64,000 bases of DNA from Pleodorina starrii (lineage: Eukaryota; Chlorophyta; Chlorophyceae; Chlamydomonadales; Volvocaceae), in assembly GCA_030267565.1 (NCBI GenBank), contig BRXU01000017.1, forward strand, positions 1,210,501-1,274,500. Reading direction: 5' to 3'. Below, in pieces: positions 35,201 through 46,564 of this stretch (its first letter is position 1; every line of letters starts with the position of its first letter). Made by a program: the position numbers and the translations under genes. The notes below the pieces were generated by a model, which was not told the DNA's origin, ran no database searches, and was given only the letters and a program-made list of their open reading frames with translations.

Positions 35201-38200
35201 GGCCGGCGTTCCTGGCCGAATCGGTGTACGAAAACGTCCGGGCCAAGATTCGGCGGCTGCAGGTGTGTTGGGGCTGCTGCATACGTGCAGTGCGGGCTGA
35301 TGCTAACGTGAGGCGCAGGCAGCTGATGGCCTCCTGCACACCTCTTCCACCTGTCTGGTTAGCTTTGACTTTGTTGGGAGGCGGACCGGATGCATCCTCA
35401 GCCCAAGCGTGGTACAATTTGATACAGTTGGATGTTTCCCGTTTCACGTCTGAGCGCATCGTGGATCGGTGCTGCTTGTCGCGCTTGCCTCCCGTACAGG
35501 ACGACGTCAACCAGAAGGACGCGCGCATCAACGAGCTTATGCAGGTGACCCATGGGTCTGCGCGCGTCCCATCGGTATGGAACCTGTGCTTCCGCTCCTT
35601 TCCCTTGCCCCACAATGCGCACGCATACGACAGAACCCCTACTTTCGTACCCGAAGCCAGTCATTCTCTTACCCGGGCCCTGACGGCACTGCTTCCCTTC
35701 AGCCCTCACAGCCCTCACTAGGAATAAACCTCCCTAGGAACCACACTGAACATACACTAACGGACTTACCCTGCTCGCCTACCTCTCACGCACCCCGCCC
35801 ATGCACGCGTGCACGCAACCCACGATTCCCGCTCTCCACGCCTTGCTTCACTTCCCCCTTCCCCCAACCCCGTCTATGCCCCTTCGCTGCGGTACCTTTT
35901 TTACACTACCCCTCACAGGAGATCGAGTCCCTGCAGTTCTCCCAGCGCACCTGCCTGCTGGACGCCGACGCGCGGCTGAGCGAGATGCTGGCGGCGCAGC
36001 GGGCCGAGTACGAGGCGGCTGTATCGCGCCACATGGCCTTCGTGGACCGCCTGCTGGCGGACAAGGAGGCGCTGTCGGGGCGGGCGACGCAGCTGTCGGA
36101 GCAGCTCAAGGTGAGGGCGCTGGGCCGGCAGTGGCGGGTTGGCGGCGCCGACAAAAGCAGTATGGTCGGCCCTCGAGATCACAGGCCTACCTAAAGGGCT
36201 GTCGAAACACCGGGCCAGCGGGTTGTCAAGGGAAGGCCATGAGCCCCGTCAGGGAAAGTCGGGGCCTGGGGATTGCTGAGGGCAGTGGGACGCCTGAGGC
36301 TGCTTTCGCTGCACTAAGAGCACCACAGCGGCCCGGTGATTTCCCACTATGTCCACTATGAGGTTGGGGTCTGAAGCCTCTGAAGGCTTACGATACTTCA
36401 ACGTCGTAGCTGCCACTGAAGAACCTACCTCTTACCCTCTTTCACCCCGTCGCCGTGTCGGTCCCGCCAGTCTGCCGACGAGCGGCAAGAGCGCACGATC
36501 GCCAAGCTGAAGGAGGGCTGGGCGACAGAACTCAAGCGCCAGAAGGAGGGCTGGGCGGCCGCAGAGAAGCAGCGGCGGGAGGCATGGATGCAGTCCAAGG
36601 CGACGGAGATCAAGGACGTCACCGTCAAGGGCCTGGAGGGCGAGGTAAGGCCGCCGCCGCAGCGCGGAGGTTCGCGGCCGGAATCAACCGGGGCTGCGAG
36701 GTCCATGCGTGCGAGCTCATGGATGCCGAAGCGCGCCGCGGCGGCATGGTACCGCACATCACGTGGGCGACGCCACTCTCTTTCCGCACCATGGGTGCAA
36801 TTTCAGTCATCTGCTGCCGTGCGTAGACTTTTGAACTGTGTCAACACACTCCTGAACACAGCCTGGCATTGGCGGACCGACCGACCGACCTCCGGTGCGC
36901 TTTTCGAGGGACGGGTTCAGCACACGGGCTGTTTCTCGTTTCCCGCCGTGCTGACGCCACAGGTCCAGAAGCTGCTGGCCCGGCACCGCGCGGAGCTGTC
37001 TGCCGCCCAGCAGGCCGCCGCGGACGAGGCACGGCGCCACCTGGACACCTACGTGGCACAGAACGAGGCTGCGGTGCGGCAGGTAGGTGCGAAGGTCCAT
37101 TGCGTTTTGCATATCCAGCACCATCGCATGGTGGCGGCTGTGCCGCGTGGGTCCCAACTGGGCAGCTTTCTGGCAACTTGTTAGCGGTCGCCGGCGTTTT
37201 CGAAGACGCGGGCCCTGAGCCCTGACCGTTGCTCTTCGAGGTCCGCGCGCTGCCAGCTGTGCGCGGAAGAGGTGTACAGTGCTGACAAGCGGATCCGAAT
37301 GTGGCAGCATTTGAAGCATCGGTTTCAGACATCACACGGGAGGGTGACTGATCGGGCGCTGACTGGGAAAACGCGTTGCCTCCCTTGCCGCGTAGCTCAA
37401 GGAGCGAATGTCCCGCGAGGCCGAGGAGGCGGTGGAGAAGGAGCGAGCCGCCGCCGCCACCCGGCTGCGGGAGGTCAGCGAGCGGTACGAGCAGCAGCTT
37501 CAGGTGGGTGTCGGGCCGGCGATGGTGCTAGGCGTCTTTAGCCTTCGGAGAGGCCTTCCTGGGTCAGCGCCGAGAGCACAGATCGAATGGGCGCGAGCTG
37601 CGCAGCTGTTCACGGCAGCTGCGGGTCACGGCTCAGGGCAGTTGGATGCACGGTGTTGTTGTCGGTCAGGCGACATGGTCTGGGACGCCGCCCACCTGTT
37701 GAGTACCCCCCCAAGTCCTGAAGTCCGTGTGCCCCGTGACCGCCCGCAGACTCAACGCATGCGGCTGGTGGCCGATGCCGACCTGAGACTGGAACAGCTG
37801 GAGCAAGCCAGGTTACCAATGGGCTGAGGACAACTGGCAACGGACGGGGTCGGGTTCCGTTCCAGTTCCAGCCGCGGAGTTGCCGGGCACACTGAACCGG
37901 CAGGGTAGCACCTTTGGGCCTCTTTCTGCGACACGAATTGTCAGATTCTGCCGACTTGTTTGGTAGTTGTGGGAGAGCCTTGCGGTTTTGCCCCTTGCGG
38001 TATCGGGTTGCTGGCGACGACCGGTGCGTGTTGTTCGGGGAGTCGTGGCCTCCTGTCAGGTCAGGGTGCGTGTGCTTGCGTTCGCAGGAAGGACGACAAG
38101 AAGCGCTACGAGGAGGCCGTCGCAGCGGCCAAGGAGGCGGGCGAGGCCAGGCTGAAAGACGCCGAGGAGGACTGGCGGCGGGAGAAGGATGCGGTGCGCA

Positions 38201-40507
38201 AGGCGCACGACAAGCAGGTGCGAGGCCGCAAGCGACCGACTGGCGAAGTGGGTGCCTGTGGGATGCGACCATCCGCCGCGCTTGCCCTTGACACACGGCC
38301 CTTGGGAGTTGGGACCTTGCCTGCACGCATTCTCATTGTTGGACCGTTGGTACCTTATCCAGAATTACCCAGTGATCCTGCTGATGCACTGCCCGAGTCC
38401 TCCAGAGCAGCCTTCCAAGGCGTCCGTGCTGCGCGAATGTGCGACTGTTGGGCCATGCACTTGGTCTCAAACTGCGGCCTCCGCTCCTCCTGCTCACCCT
38501 CTCTTTGCCAGATCAACGCGCTGCGTGAGCAGTACGAGACGGGCCAGGAGGGCTGGCGAGCCGCCATGGCGGAACGGGCCCGCAAGGAGGTTTCGGAGCG
38601 GGTGACGGCCATTCGGGAAAAGCTGCTGCAAGAGCGCAACGAGGAGGTGCAGGTGGGCACTCATGTTCGGGAAAGAAAAATTGACACCAGACGTCTGGAG
38701 GACTTGTTGGGGACGATTCACGGGGGGACCGCGCGGTAGGGCAGTTTGGGGAACGTGGCCCGTTGCACATCATGACAAATTTCATGCTCCTCTGGTTTGG
38801 GGGTACTGGTTGGTTTGACAGTCGGCGCAACCGATTGCCAGAAGCACTGCCCCCTCTGATAGGGTAGTCACCGTCCTTCCGTGTCAAAGTTATACACCGG
38901 CAAGCTCTGCAATGTGTGCAATCGTTGCGGTGCGCCCCTGCCGTACCCTTATGTCGCAGGCGGTGATGACGCGGTTGGAGGCGGAGCATGTTGCGGCTGT
39001 GGAGGCCCTCAAGGAGGACTTCCGGCGCAAGGAGGAGGCGGCAGCGGCCCGGGCGGCGTCCGCGCTCAAGGAGGCTCGCCGCGCGGAGGCCAAGATGGCG
39101 GAGCGCTTCCGGAACGCCGGCGTGTCGACAAAGGTACGATATGGGCGCGGCTCGTTCGTTGAGGTGACACGCTGCCAAACTGGAAAGTACAGGCGGATAC
39201 AGGTAGAACCTCTCTCCCGTTTGGAGTTCAGGTACTCATTCCGGAAGATCCTCATCGGTCATCAGGCAGCCGGGGGGCACGTCGCCAGTAATGCTGAACG
39301 GGATTGTAGGGTTCCTGGTCCTGAAGGAGGTTTCCCGTCCGCCGCATTTGCTGGGACAATCGTAGTGATCGTGCCCCGCTTGTGGGCTGCCCCACCCCAC
39401 CCCACCCCATCCCACCCCGCTCTCCACCACCAGGCCGCGGAGGACCGCCTGGCAGCCGCCGAGCTGACGATCAGCGACCTGCGACGCGAGCTGGAAGCGC
39501 GCAACACCACCATCCGCTTCCTGGAGTCGCAGGTGACCAGGAGGACAAGACGCAGGGTGCGCGATGTGGCGTCCCGTGGCAGCCGGCTTATCTGCGTGCG
39601 CAGTTCTTCGCCCACCGGGGCCCTAGCGATCGGTGGGGGAACCCGACGACGATGTCCTCTTTGTCCTCTGTGCCTGTCAACCAGCTGAATGCGCACTGCT
39701 TGATGCGGGGCCGTTTTAGGGGCTCGGGCACCCAATGAAGGGTCAATACCTGGGTAAAAATTGGTTTCTTTGCCCGATCGCCCGGTCGCCAGGTATCGGC
39801 CGCAAAGGACGAGGCGTCTGCCCGCGAACGCGACGTGCGTTCCCTGGGCGCCGAGAAGGCAGCGGTGGCCGCAGAGGTGGCGGCGGCGGTGGCGCGCGAC
39901 AAGCAGCAGGTGGAGGCGCGGCTGGCGCAGGCACTCCAGGTACGCTCTTTCCCGCCGCTGCTGCCAAGCGCATACACACGCACGCGTTCACGCGCGCCAG
40001 CGCTGTCCCGTGTGAACGCCCTCTCAACGGTGTATGAGGCGCGACTTCCTTACCAGGCGCCGGGGATGGCCAGAATCCTCTTGGCCAGATTCCCACGGCA
40101 TCCCCAGCCGGCTCCTTGCATCAAACCTTCTCAAAGCTCCTAGAAGCTATATAAGAATATAACGTAGTTGCCCTGAGCTAAGCCCGTTTGCGCCTGTTTG
40201 CGGGGATGGGCGCTATCTGGATGCGCAGGAGGGTCAGGAGCTACGGGCGCGACACAGCGCTGAGATGGCGGCCGTGGAGGCGCGCGTGCGGGCCACCCTG
40301 GCTCGGAAGGACGAGGTGATCGCGGGGCTGCGGGAGCAGCTGGCGGCGATGTCGGCGGAGCTGCGGTCCACACAGGAGGTGCTGCGGCAGCAGCAGGAGG
40401 AGTTGGGGAGCGAGCTGGATGGCGGCGGCGGTGGTGCGGCGGCGGCGGCGAGCGGGCGCGCCACACACGGGGAAATCATCGGTGGGCGACGAGGCGGGCG
40501 GTACTGA
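29223..40507 (+). CDS. CEP131: CEP131/AZI1 homologue (centriolar-satellite/ciliary protein), 22 exons, about 2045 aa
   Basis: Exons: 29223-29244, 29317-29410, 29481-29676, 29784-29858, 30136-30711, 30922-31488, 31722-34106, 34311-34592, 34830-35038, 35202-35262, 35500-35544, 35919-36110, 36471-36644, 36963-37082, 37396-37503, 37750-37811, 38088-38217, 38512-38652, 38960-39133, 39434-39532, 39793-39939, 40229-40507. All phases agree. Family landmarks in order: an IQ motif (AARVIQTHWRRW, about 304-315); KISSILKYLDEVE at the end of exon 7; RHMAFVDRLLADKEAL; WMQSKATEIKDVTVKGLEGEVQKLLARH across exons 13-14; and a C-terminal VRATLARKDEVIAGLREQ. These match vertebrate CEP131 closely. CEP131 works at basal bodies and centriolar satellites and is needed for ciliogenesis. 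The protein is about twice the usual length, mainly because exon 7 (795 codons) encodes a disordered Gln/Pro/Arg-rich insert. Confidence 0.92.
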
Positions 40508-40857
40508 GTGAGGATGCTGATGCATATTGGGGCCCATTGACGCCTGCAACGGCGAGACCTTCTTAAACGTGGTAGGTCATCTTTACGTTGTGTTTACGGC
40601 ATGGGCAGTCAGCTGTGGCTCGCATGACTTCTCATGTTACCATTTTTGACCGCCTTGTTTGGACAACGAAGCGACTCAGTTCCCGTTATGGTACATCCGC
40701 ATTGACTGACGGTTGCAAGTGCGTGATCACACACCTGTGCACGACAAACGGCGGTTCGTTGGTGGTTGGACAACGATGATTTGTTTGTACGCGGCACCAC
40801 GTGGCCCCCTTACTTTGTACTGTGCGTTGTTCAGTGCCACCGTATTATCGCACATCG

Positions 40858-40862
40858 TGTAA
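40858..40862 (+). terminator. TGTAA poly(A) signal for CEP131
   Basis: First TGTAA after the stop at 40507. It implies a 3' UTR of about 370 nt. Additional TGTAA copies at about 40938 and 41025 could act as alternatives. Confidence 0.6.
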
Positions 40863-41583
40863 AGCGGCTTCTGCGTACGCAGCGCGAAGCTGCCACGTTG
40901 ATCGACCTGGGTTTCTTGAGCTTCTAGGGTTGCCTCGGCTGTAATTCAGCCCGACTGTCCGGAGGCCGAAGTATTCCGTTAGAACCCTCTTCGCCCATGG
41001 TGCCGTGATTGGAGGGTGTTGGGTGTAATTGTGCCGTACTTCGGGCAGTTGGGTTGCTCGCGGCGCCGTCATTACTTCAGCCTCTTGGCGGCATACACTT
41101 CCCCCGTGCTGTGAACTAACATTGAATGCCCCGCCGATGGAGGGACGTAGGTCAGTATGCATTTTATAGATGAATGGTGCCCAATTTCTGACGCCGCGCC
41201 GCTCGAAATTTAGGTCAAGGAACGCTTGGAGCAACTGGCAGCATACGGTATTTCATACATCGACATCTAGCAAGTAACGGACTTGACGCAGTCCCGGCGG
41301 GCGATCCGCTGGCTGGTCGTCGAACCTCGTCGAATTAGTTCATTGTTGTCCGGCTGGTCCGGTTCTTCGGGACCGTCTGTCGAAACACCACCATCAAATT
41401 GTCGATCGTCGAGACATCATCAGACATGTCATACAATAGTGTTGCAACACAAACACAAACAGCGGGTCCATAAAAAACCAACAAACGGACTTGCATAAAA
41501 GGAGGACAGGCTCTCGTTGTTGTTGTGATGCACAGGAATGAGTAAGTTCGAGCCAGCGGGCCCGCTGGCATGGCCGCCCGCGT
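40863..41583. other. Convergent intergenic region
   Basis: Downstream of both CEP131 (+) and the minus-strand coiled-coil gene. I found no minus-strand TGTAA (TTACA on the given strand) here, so the minus gene's 3' end is not defined. Confidence 0.4.
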
Positions 41584-44500
41584 TCACGGCAGGGCGTCCC
41601 ACTCCCACGTCACCACCTCCTCCTTCAGCAGCACCCACTCGGGCCTTACGCCGCCGCCGGGGCCTGCCGCGGCCGCGTGCTGCTGCCCGCCGGCTGCTGG
41701 TGTGGCAACGCCCGCGGCGGCCGCCGCCTGGACATCGAAGCGCACCCCCGGCCGCACGCTGCACAGCACGAAGCTCCCGCCGCCGGTCTGCGTTACGTAG
41801 CCGGACTTGCGCACCAGACGCACGCGCGGCAACGCATCCTGGCTGACGCTGTCCAGCGAAGCTGGCATGCGGTCCCGCTGCTCGACCATGGGCGTCGCCA
41901 CGTAGAGACGCAGCAGCGGGTGCGCGGCCTGTACCATCAGGCCCAACTGCAGCGCCCGCAGCAGCAGGGCGGAGAAGAACGGATTGTGCTTGATGGAATG
42001 CGCAAGGTACGGGTATCTCCAAAACCATTCCGCCAAGGCATCCACCGCCTTGACGGACGCCGACAGCACGGCTTTTATGCCCGCGTCCTGCGGCCTGTCC
42101 CGCTGCTCCAGCAGTGCACCCAGGCGACGCGGACCATCCTGCTGGTGGCCCGCCGCCTCCGAAACCATATGCATCGCGCGGCGCACCACGGGAAGCCATT
42201 TGCGTGCGACGTGGCTGCGCAGCAGGAGGAGCAGGTTCCGCTCCGCGTCGCCCGCTGCGGGGACCGTGTCAAGCAGGCTAAACGGAGCACAGCCGAGTTG
42301 ATCGAGGGGGTCCGGCCAGAGGGTCGTGGTCATCCAGTACAGTAGCGTGTGGCCCAGGAACGCCGGCCGCAGTGCATCGAGCACATCGCTTGGGACGGCC
42401 CGGACCATGCCCCACGGAATGGCAGCGTTGCCGGTGATGTCAATAAGGGCCGACGCGGGGCGCAGCAACTCTTCATTGCGGCAGAGCTGCAGGGGGGCAG
42501 ATAGCACAGTCGGTGTACAACCAGTTGATCGTGGATGACCGCTGGCTCTATGCTCTGCCTGATGACCAACAACAACCGCTATTGGCCCTGCGCTTTGGAC
42601 CGCGTGCTCCACAGCCTTGAGCTTGCCAAAGCTTTTTCCGTTTGCGGGCAAAGGGCGAGCTCGATTTCGACTTCGACAAGCACGCTTACGCACACCTGCC
42701 TGCGCACGCCCCCTGACCGATGGACGGACGCAGTATGACACTCACCCACTCCAGCTCCGAACCGAGCTGGTGCAGCTCCGTCTCAATATCTGCGCGAGTG
42801 AAGCCCACATCGAGGTCCGCCTCCACCAGCAGGTGGGCGGGGTCCAGGTGAAGCATCGGGGGCAAAGGGTGAGAGGCCGGAGATACAGAGGGAAAGGCCG
42901 CAGAAGCAGGGGACAGCAGAGGCCGCACGGCGCCCTCGGGGCCCGCGGGCCAGCGCGCGTTGCGGCCCGCTCCCAATGCGCCGCCGTTTCCGCTGCTGCC
43001 CGCCTCGGCGGTACCTCCCCCGCCGTTGCCAAAAGTGGCGTCATCAGGATGGGACTTCCGTTGGCAAACCTCCATTGCCTGGTGCTGCTCTTGTTGCAGT
43101 TGCTGCTGCTGCAGTAGTTGCTGCTGGGCGTGGTGAAGCTGCTGCTCGAGGTCGTGACAGCGCTGCTCGGCTTCTGCCACCTGCGGACCGCGTAGCAAGC
43201 CATCCCACACAGCCGACGTCACGCCGTCATACCCACCATAAAGATACATATCCGCCATATCCATATTACACTGGCGCAACGACCAGGAATTACGGCACGC
43301 AGCAGGCTAGCGGCGGATGGACCCGGCCCACGGCGTAGCTAGGCGCAATTAATGCGGGGCCATGACTAGCCACAAACCCACAAACCCAACCCCGAGACAC
43401 CACGCCACGCATGCAGGGTGGCTATCTTATTTTTCTGAGTATCTACGGCCGGAGATACTCCTGGCTCAGAAGTGCTGAGAGTATCTGTCAGGGTCTGTCC
43501 AGGAGGGGATTTTCCCGGCAAAACACAGCCCCGGGAGATATCATGCCCACCTGTGAGGCCGGATTATCTAAACCTTCAGCTTTTTGCACGGCAAAAGTAT
43601 CTTCAAATTTCCAAAATTTTCTCCCGAATATATATTCATATCTTAAGATAGCCACCCTGCACGCATGGCGACGACATGTGAACATTTGCTGGGCAAACAC
43701 TTACTGCACATACATGCGTGGAGCGCGCGGGTATCCCGATAGCTAGCTAGCTCATTCGAAGGTGTTGACCTGCTGGCCGCTTGATGAATCATACATGGCG
43801 CCATGTGTAGTATACCTAAGGTACGTATATGATGTCGATGCACAACTCTGGCATCGCCGGTCGGTTCTTTTCAGAAGTATACACGAACTAACCGAACACC
43901 CTGACCTGACCACACACACCTCTTCACGGAGCCGCGTTGTCATGCTCGCACGTTCAGCTTCTGCATCCTTCAGTTCCCGCTGCGTGCGTCGAGGACCGAA
44001 GGGATGTGTCTTGATGATTGTTTGCGTTGCCATCCAGCTTATTATTAGCCGGCAAGTGCGTGGTGCATGGCGACCAGGCTACGGTGTACTAAAAAATACG
44101 CCAGTACGGCAGATGGTGAGCTAGGGTATTAAACTGCGAATAAGATTGATATGCGGCTACACATTACGGCTCCAGAATATTACGGGGTTGGGGTTGATGA
44201 TGAGAACTGGTGTCAGTATAGTATATGTACCACTTCTCATCATCATCAATATATTTAGTAATAATGCACTTATTGGCGTGGTCTAAAATATATAATAATA
44301 TATAATAATATATACGTATGCTCTAACATTTAAATATTTAGTAAAGCGCGCAGGCAGGGTGGCAGCGCACTGCGCACACGCATGGAAGTTAATGGATTAG
44401 TCAGCATAGTCAGCTGCAGGCGATCGACTAGCGGTGATCCGTACTATTAACTGCTGCCCAGAGTAACCAATCTCGTCTCCGCCCGCATCTTTCCGATAAC

Positions 44501-45426
44501 GCCTTCGTTGCGCACGATTTCCACCAATCGACGGGTGCACGCACACCTGCAGCTTGTCTCTCTCCGCCGTGGTGTCGGACAGCTTGGCCTTGAGCGCAGC
44601 CACCTGCGGTGCTGAGGAGCGCCGGCACGGCCCGCACGCATGACTCATCATCACGTAAATATCTATCTATCTAAGGATGCACGGATCTCATCATGTCCAG
44701 CACGCAGCGTTTGAAGGAAGGTAAGCCTGGCCTTTGAAAACGTACAAAGAAGCACATATTGGACCGAACGCCAGGCAGGTGTTAAAGTGTTAACACGGGC
44801 GGGCTCAGTGCATGGGGATAGATGCATGTCGGGATCTGGGCTTTGGAAGCCGTACATCTCGTGCGAGCGAGAGGTGGATAAGTGCGCTTAAATTGGGCCC
44901 ACAGGATCGCCCGTGCGCGTCGCATATCACATTGCAGCGGCCGAAGCTAGCTTTGGAGTACAAACGACGCCGGGGTACCAGCGAGGCAGGGGCGTATCAT
45001 CACCACCCATGAACGCGTCTAACGAACCTTACATTTACTTTACACGGATAGACTTGCTCTCGGGCAAAATTCCTGTGTGTGGAAGGTAGCGAATGACCCA
45101 GCCGAGTCCGCCCACGCATTATACTACCCACGCCAATCGCCCCCGAAGGCTAACATGCATGCGTCATTTTAGAGCATCGGGCGGGGCCGCGCGGCGAGAA
45201 ACCCACGCCCAAGCCGCACCTCATTAGCAAGCTTCTCGTTTTCGGCGGCGACCTGTCCGGCACTGGCTTCCAGGTGTTGTTGGGCCTCCTCCAACTCGCG
45301 CTCCAGTCCCGCCTTCTCTGCATCGAGCTTGGCCGTCTGCTCGCGCAGCCGTGCGAACTGTTGGCAGCTCTGGCGAAGCAGCACCAGGGTCTCCTGCTGC
45401 TCCGGCGCCAGCAGGGTCGGCTCCAT
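41584..45426 (-). CDS. Unrecognised protein: N-terminal coiled coil plus conserved-looking C-terminal domain, 5 exons, 553 aa
   Basis: Exons in transcript order: 45426-45220, 44603-44547, 43979-43920, 43180-42746, 42486-41584. Every intron is phase 0. Residues 1 to about 150 form a heptad-rich coiled coil (LREQTAKLDAEKAGLERELEEAQ; VAALKAKLSDTTAERDKLQ; RELKDAEAERASM), ending in Gln repeats. A Pro/Gly/Ala-rich linker leads to a 300-residue C-terminal part with Trp- and Leu-rich helices (ALIDITGNAAIPWGMVRAVP; LLYWMTTTLWPDPLDQLG; AEWFWRYPYLAHSIKHNPF) and a closing basic segment PRVRLVRKSGYV. I do not recognise this domain. No signal peptide or membrane helix is evident, so it is probably intracellular. 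Introns are 560-740 nt upstream and about 260 nt before the last exon, and one holds a MITE (43414-43659). Confidence 0.7.
43414..43659. mobile_element. hAT-like non-autonomous DNA transposon (MITE), 246 bp
   Basis: Terminal inverted repeats of at least 16 bp (CAGGGTGGCTATCTTA at 43414-43429 and its reverse complement ending at 43659) are bounded by an 8-bp direct repeat CACGCATG (43406-43413 and 43660-43667). An 8-bp duplication with a CAGGG terminus fits the hAT superfamily. Kyakuja/Dileera/Zisupton elements also make 8-bp duplications and are an alternative. There is no transposase frame inside. The element sits in intron 3 of the minus-strand coiled-coil gene. Confidence 0.85.
44194..44249. 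repeat. Imperfect hairpin in intron 2 of the minus-strand coiled-coil gene
   Basis: Left arm TTGATGATGAGAACTGGT (44194-44211) pairs with 44229-44249 with one extra GAT and one mismatch around an AT-rich loop. An AT microsatellite (TATAATAA units) follows at about 44286-44318. Confidence 0.6.
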
Positions 45427-46455
45427 TGGCGCAGCGGTTGACCCACGGGTCCGCGGGTAAAAGACAAACCTGCGCCAAGCAATCACACCATTGCCAGGAT
45501 CGCGAGAGCAAATGTGGGTAATATGACGACAATTATTGACGACCAAGACAGCGTATACCGTAAACATGCGTGGGACCGGACAGTAGTGAACCTATCTATC
45601 TAGTGAGGCTGCGGGGCGTGAAGGGCGGTGCGAAGCCAAAGGGCTTACTTCAGCAGGCGGGCAGGCCAGCAGTCAAACAGGGCAGCAAGCAAGGGCCGCC
45701 TTTGCGCCATGGTTGGTGCCCCTGCCTGCTGACCCTCTCACTGACGGACCTCGAGAGCGCCGCCACGACGACGACGACGTGTGCGATGTGGAGGAAGACC
45801 ACCAACTCACGAAGAGCTGCTACAAGCGGTGCAAGCAGCTAGCTGACGATGCCGCATGAGCATCCTTACTTTCCGTTAGACAGGTTCTCGCTCGGATACG
45901 TACCGTACGAATATATTCGAGCAAGCAAGTGTCTCTAGGAGCATGTATCTGAGTAAAGCTTTCTTGATAGGTGGCTCTATGAGGCCTCCCTCGGAGACAC
46001 TGCTTACGGTTGGGTCGTCGCTGCCGTCCGAGCTTTTGGTCACAGGCGCCACGGCCTGTCAAGCTTTCGCGACCCCGCACCAACGTTGGGCTTACCGGGC
46101 AACCCGTGAGAACGGTGGCTTGTTCTTTGCCAATATCCTGCCTCAAGATTCGTTTTCCTTTGCTTCTCAGAGGGCTTCTACAAGGGCTTCTACAAGTTAG
46201 CATTCGGCAAAGGGGAAACAGCGCACGAGGCAGGGACGTCCAACATCGCGTCTCGCACAGCTGCAAACGAGGATCGCTCCAACCGCCTCCGTCCTGCCGT
46301 TGCATCGAGACTTAGAACAAGACGGGGCTATCTATCCATGCGGGCTGTTCCTGCGACGGATGCATCACCTCCTCGCCGGCTGATGACACGCTCCTCTGCG
46401 AGGGAACTCTGCCTCTGCGTGTGCCAACCATACCCGCGCGGCCCCCCACAGGCAG
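45427..46455. other. Intergenic, upstream of the minus-strand coiled-coil gene
   Basis: No gene supported. It should include the promoter of the gene starting at 45426. A short tandem duplication (AGGGCTTCTACA) lies at about 46170-46195. Confidence 0.4.
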
Positions 46456-46564
46456 GCGGAGATGCGCTTCATTCGGCGCCACGGAGCTGTCGTTGGTGGC
46501 CATCGACGCGCGGACCAAGAACGCTGTGGCTGCAAATGTCATTTGGAAAGCTGATATGGCGTAG
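46456..46564 (+). pseudogene. Inverted, frameshifted copy of the last exon of the HSPA12-like gene
   Basis: This segment matches the 105-nt terminal exon at 47851-47747 but lies on the opposite strand. It keeps the CAG acceptor just before GCGGAGATG, the ATEL block and a final ADMA-stop. A 4-nt insertion (ATTC, 46471-46474) makes it 109 nt and breaks the frame after MRF. Many silent and some missense differences show that it is not recent. I saw no other exon of the gene around it. Confidence 0.75.
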
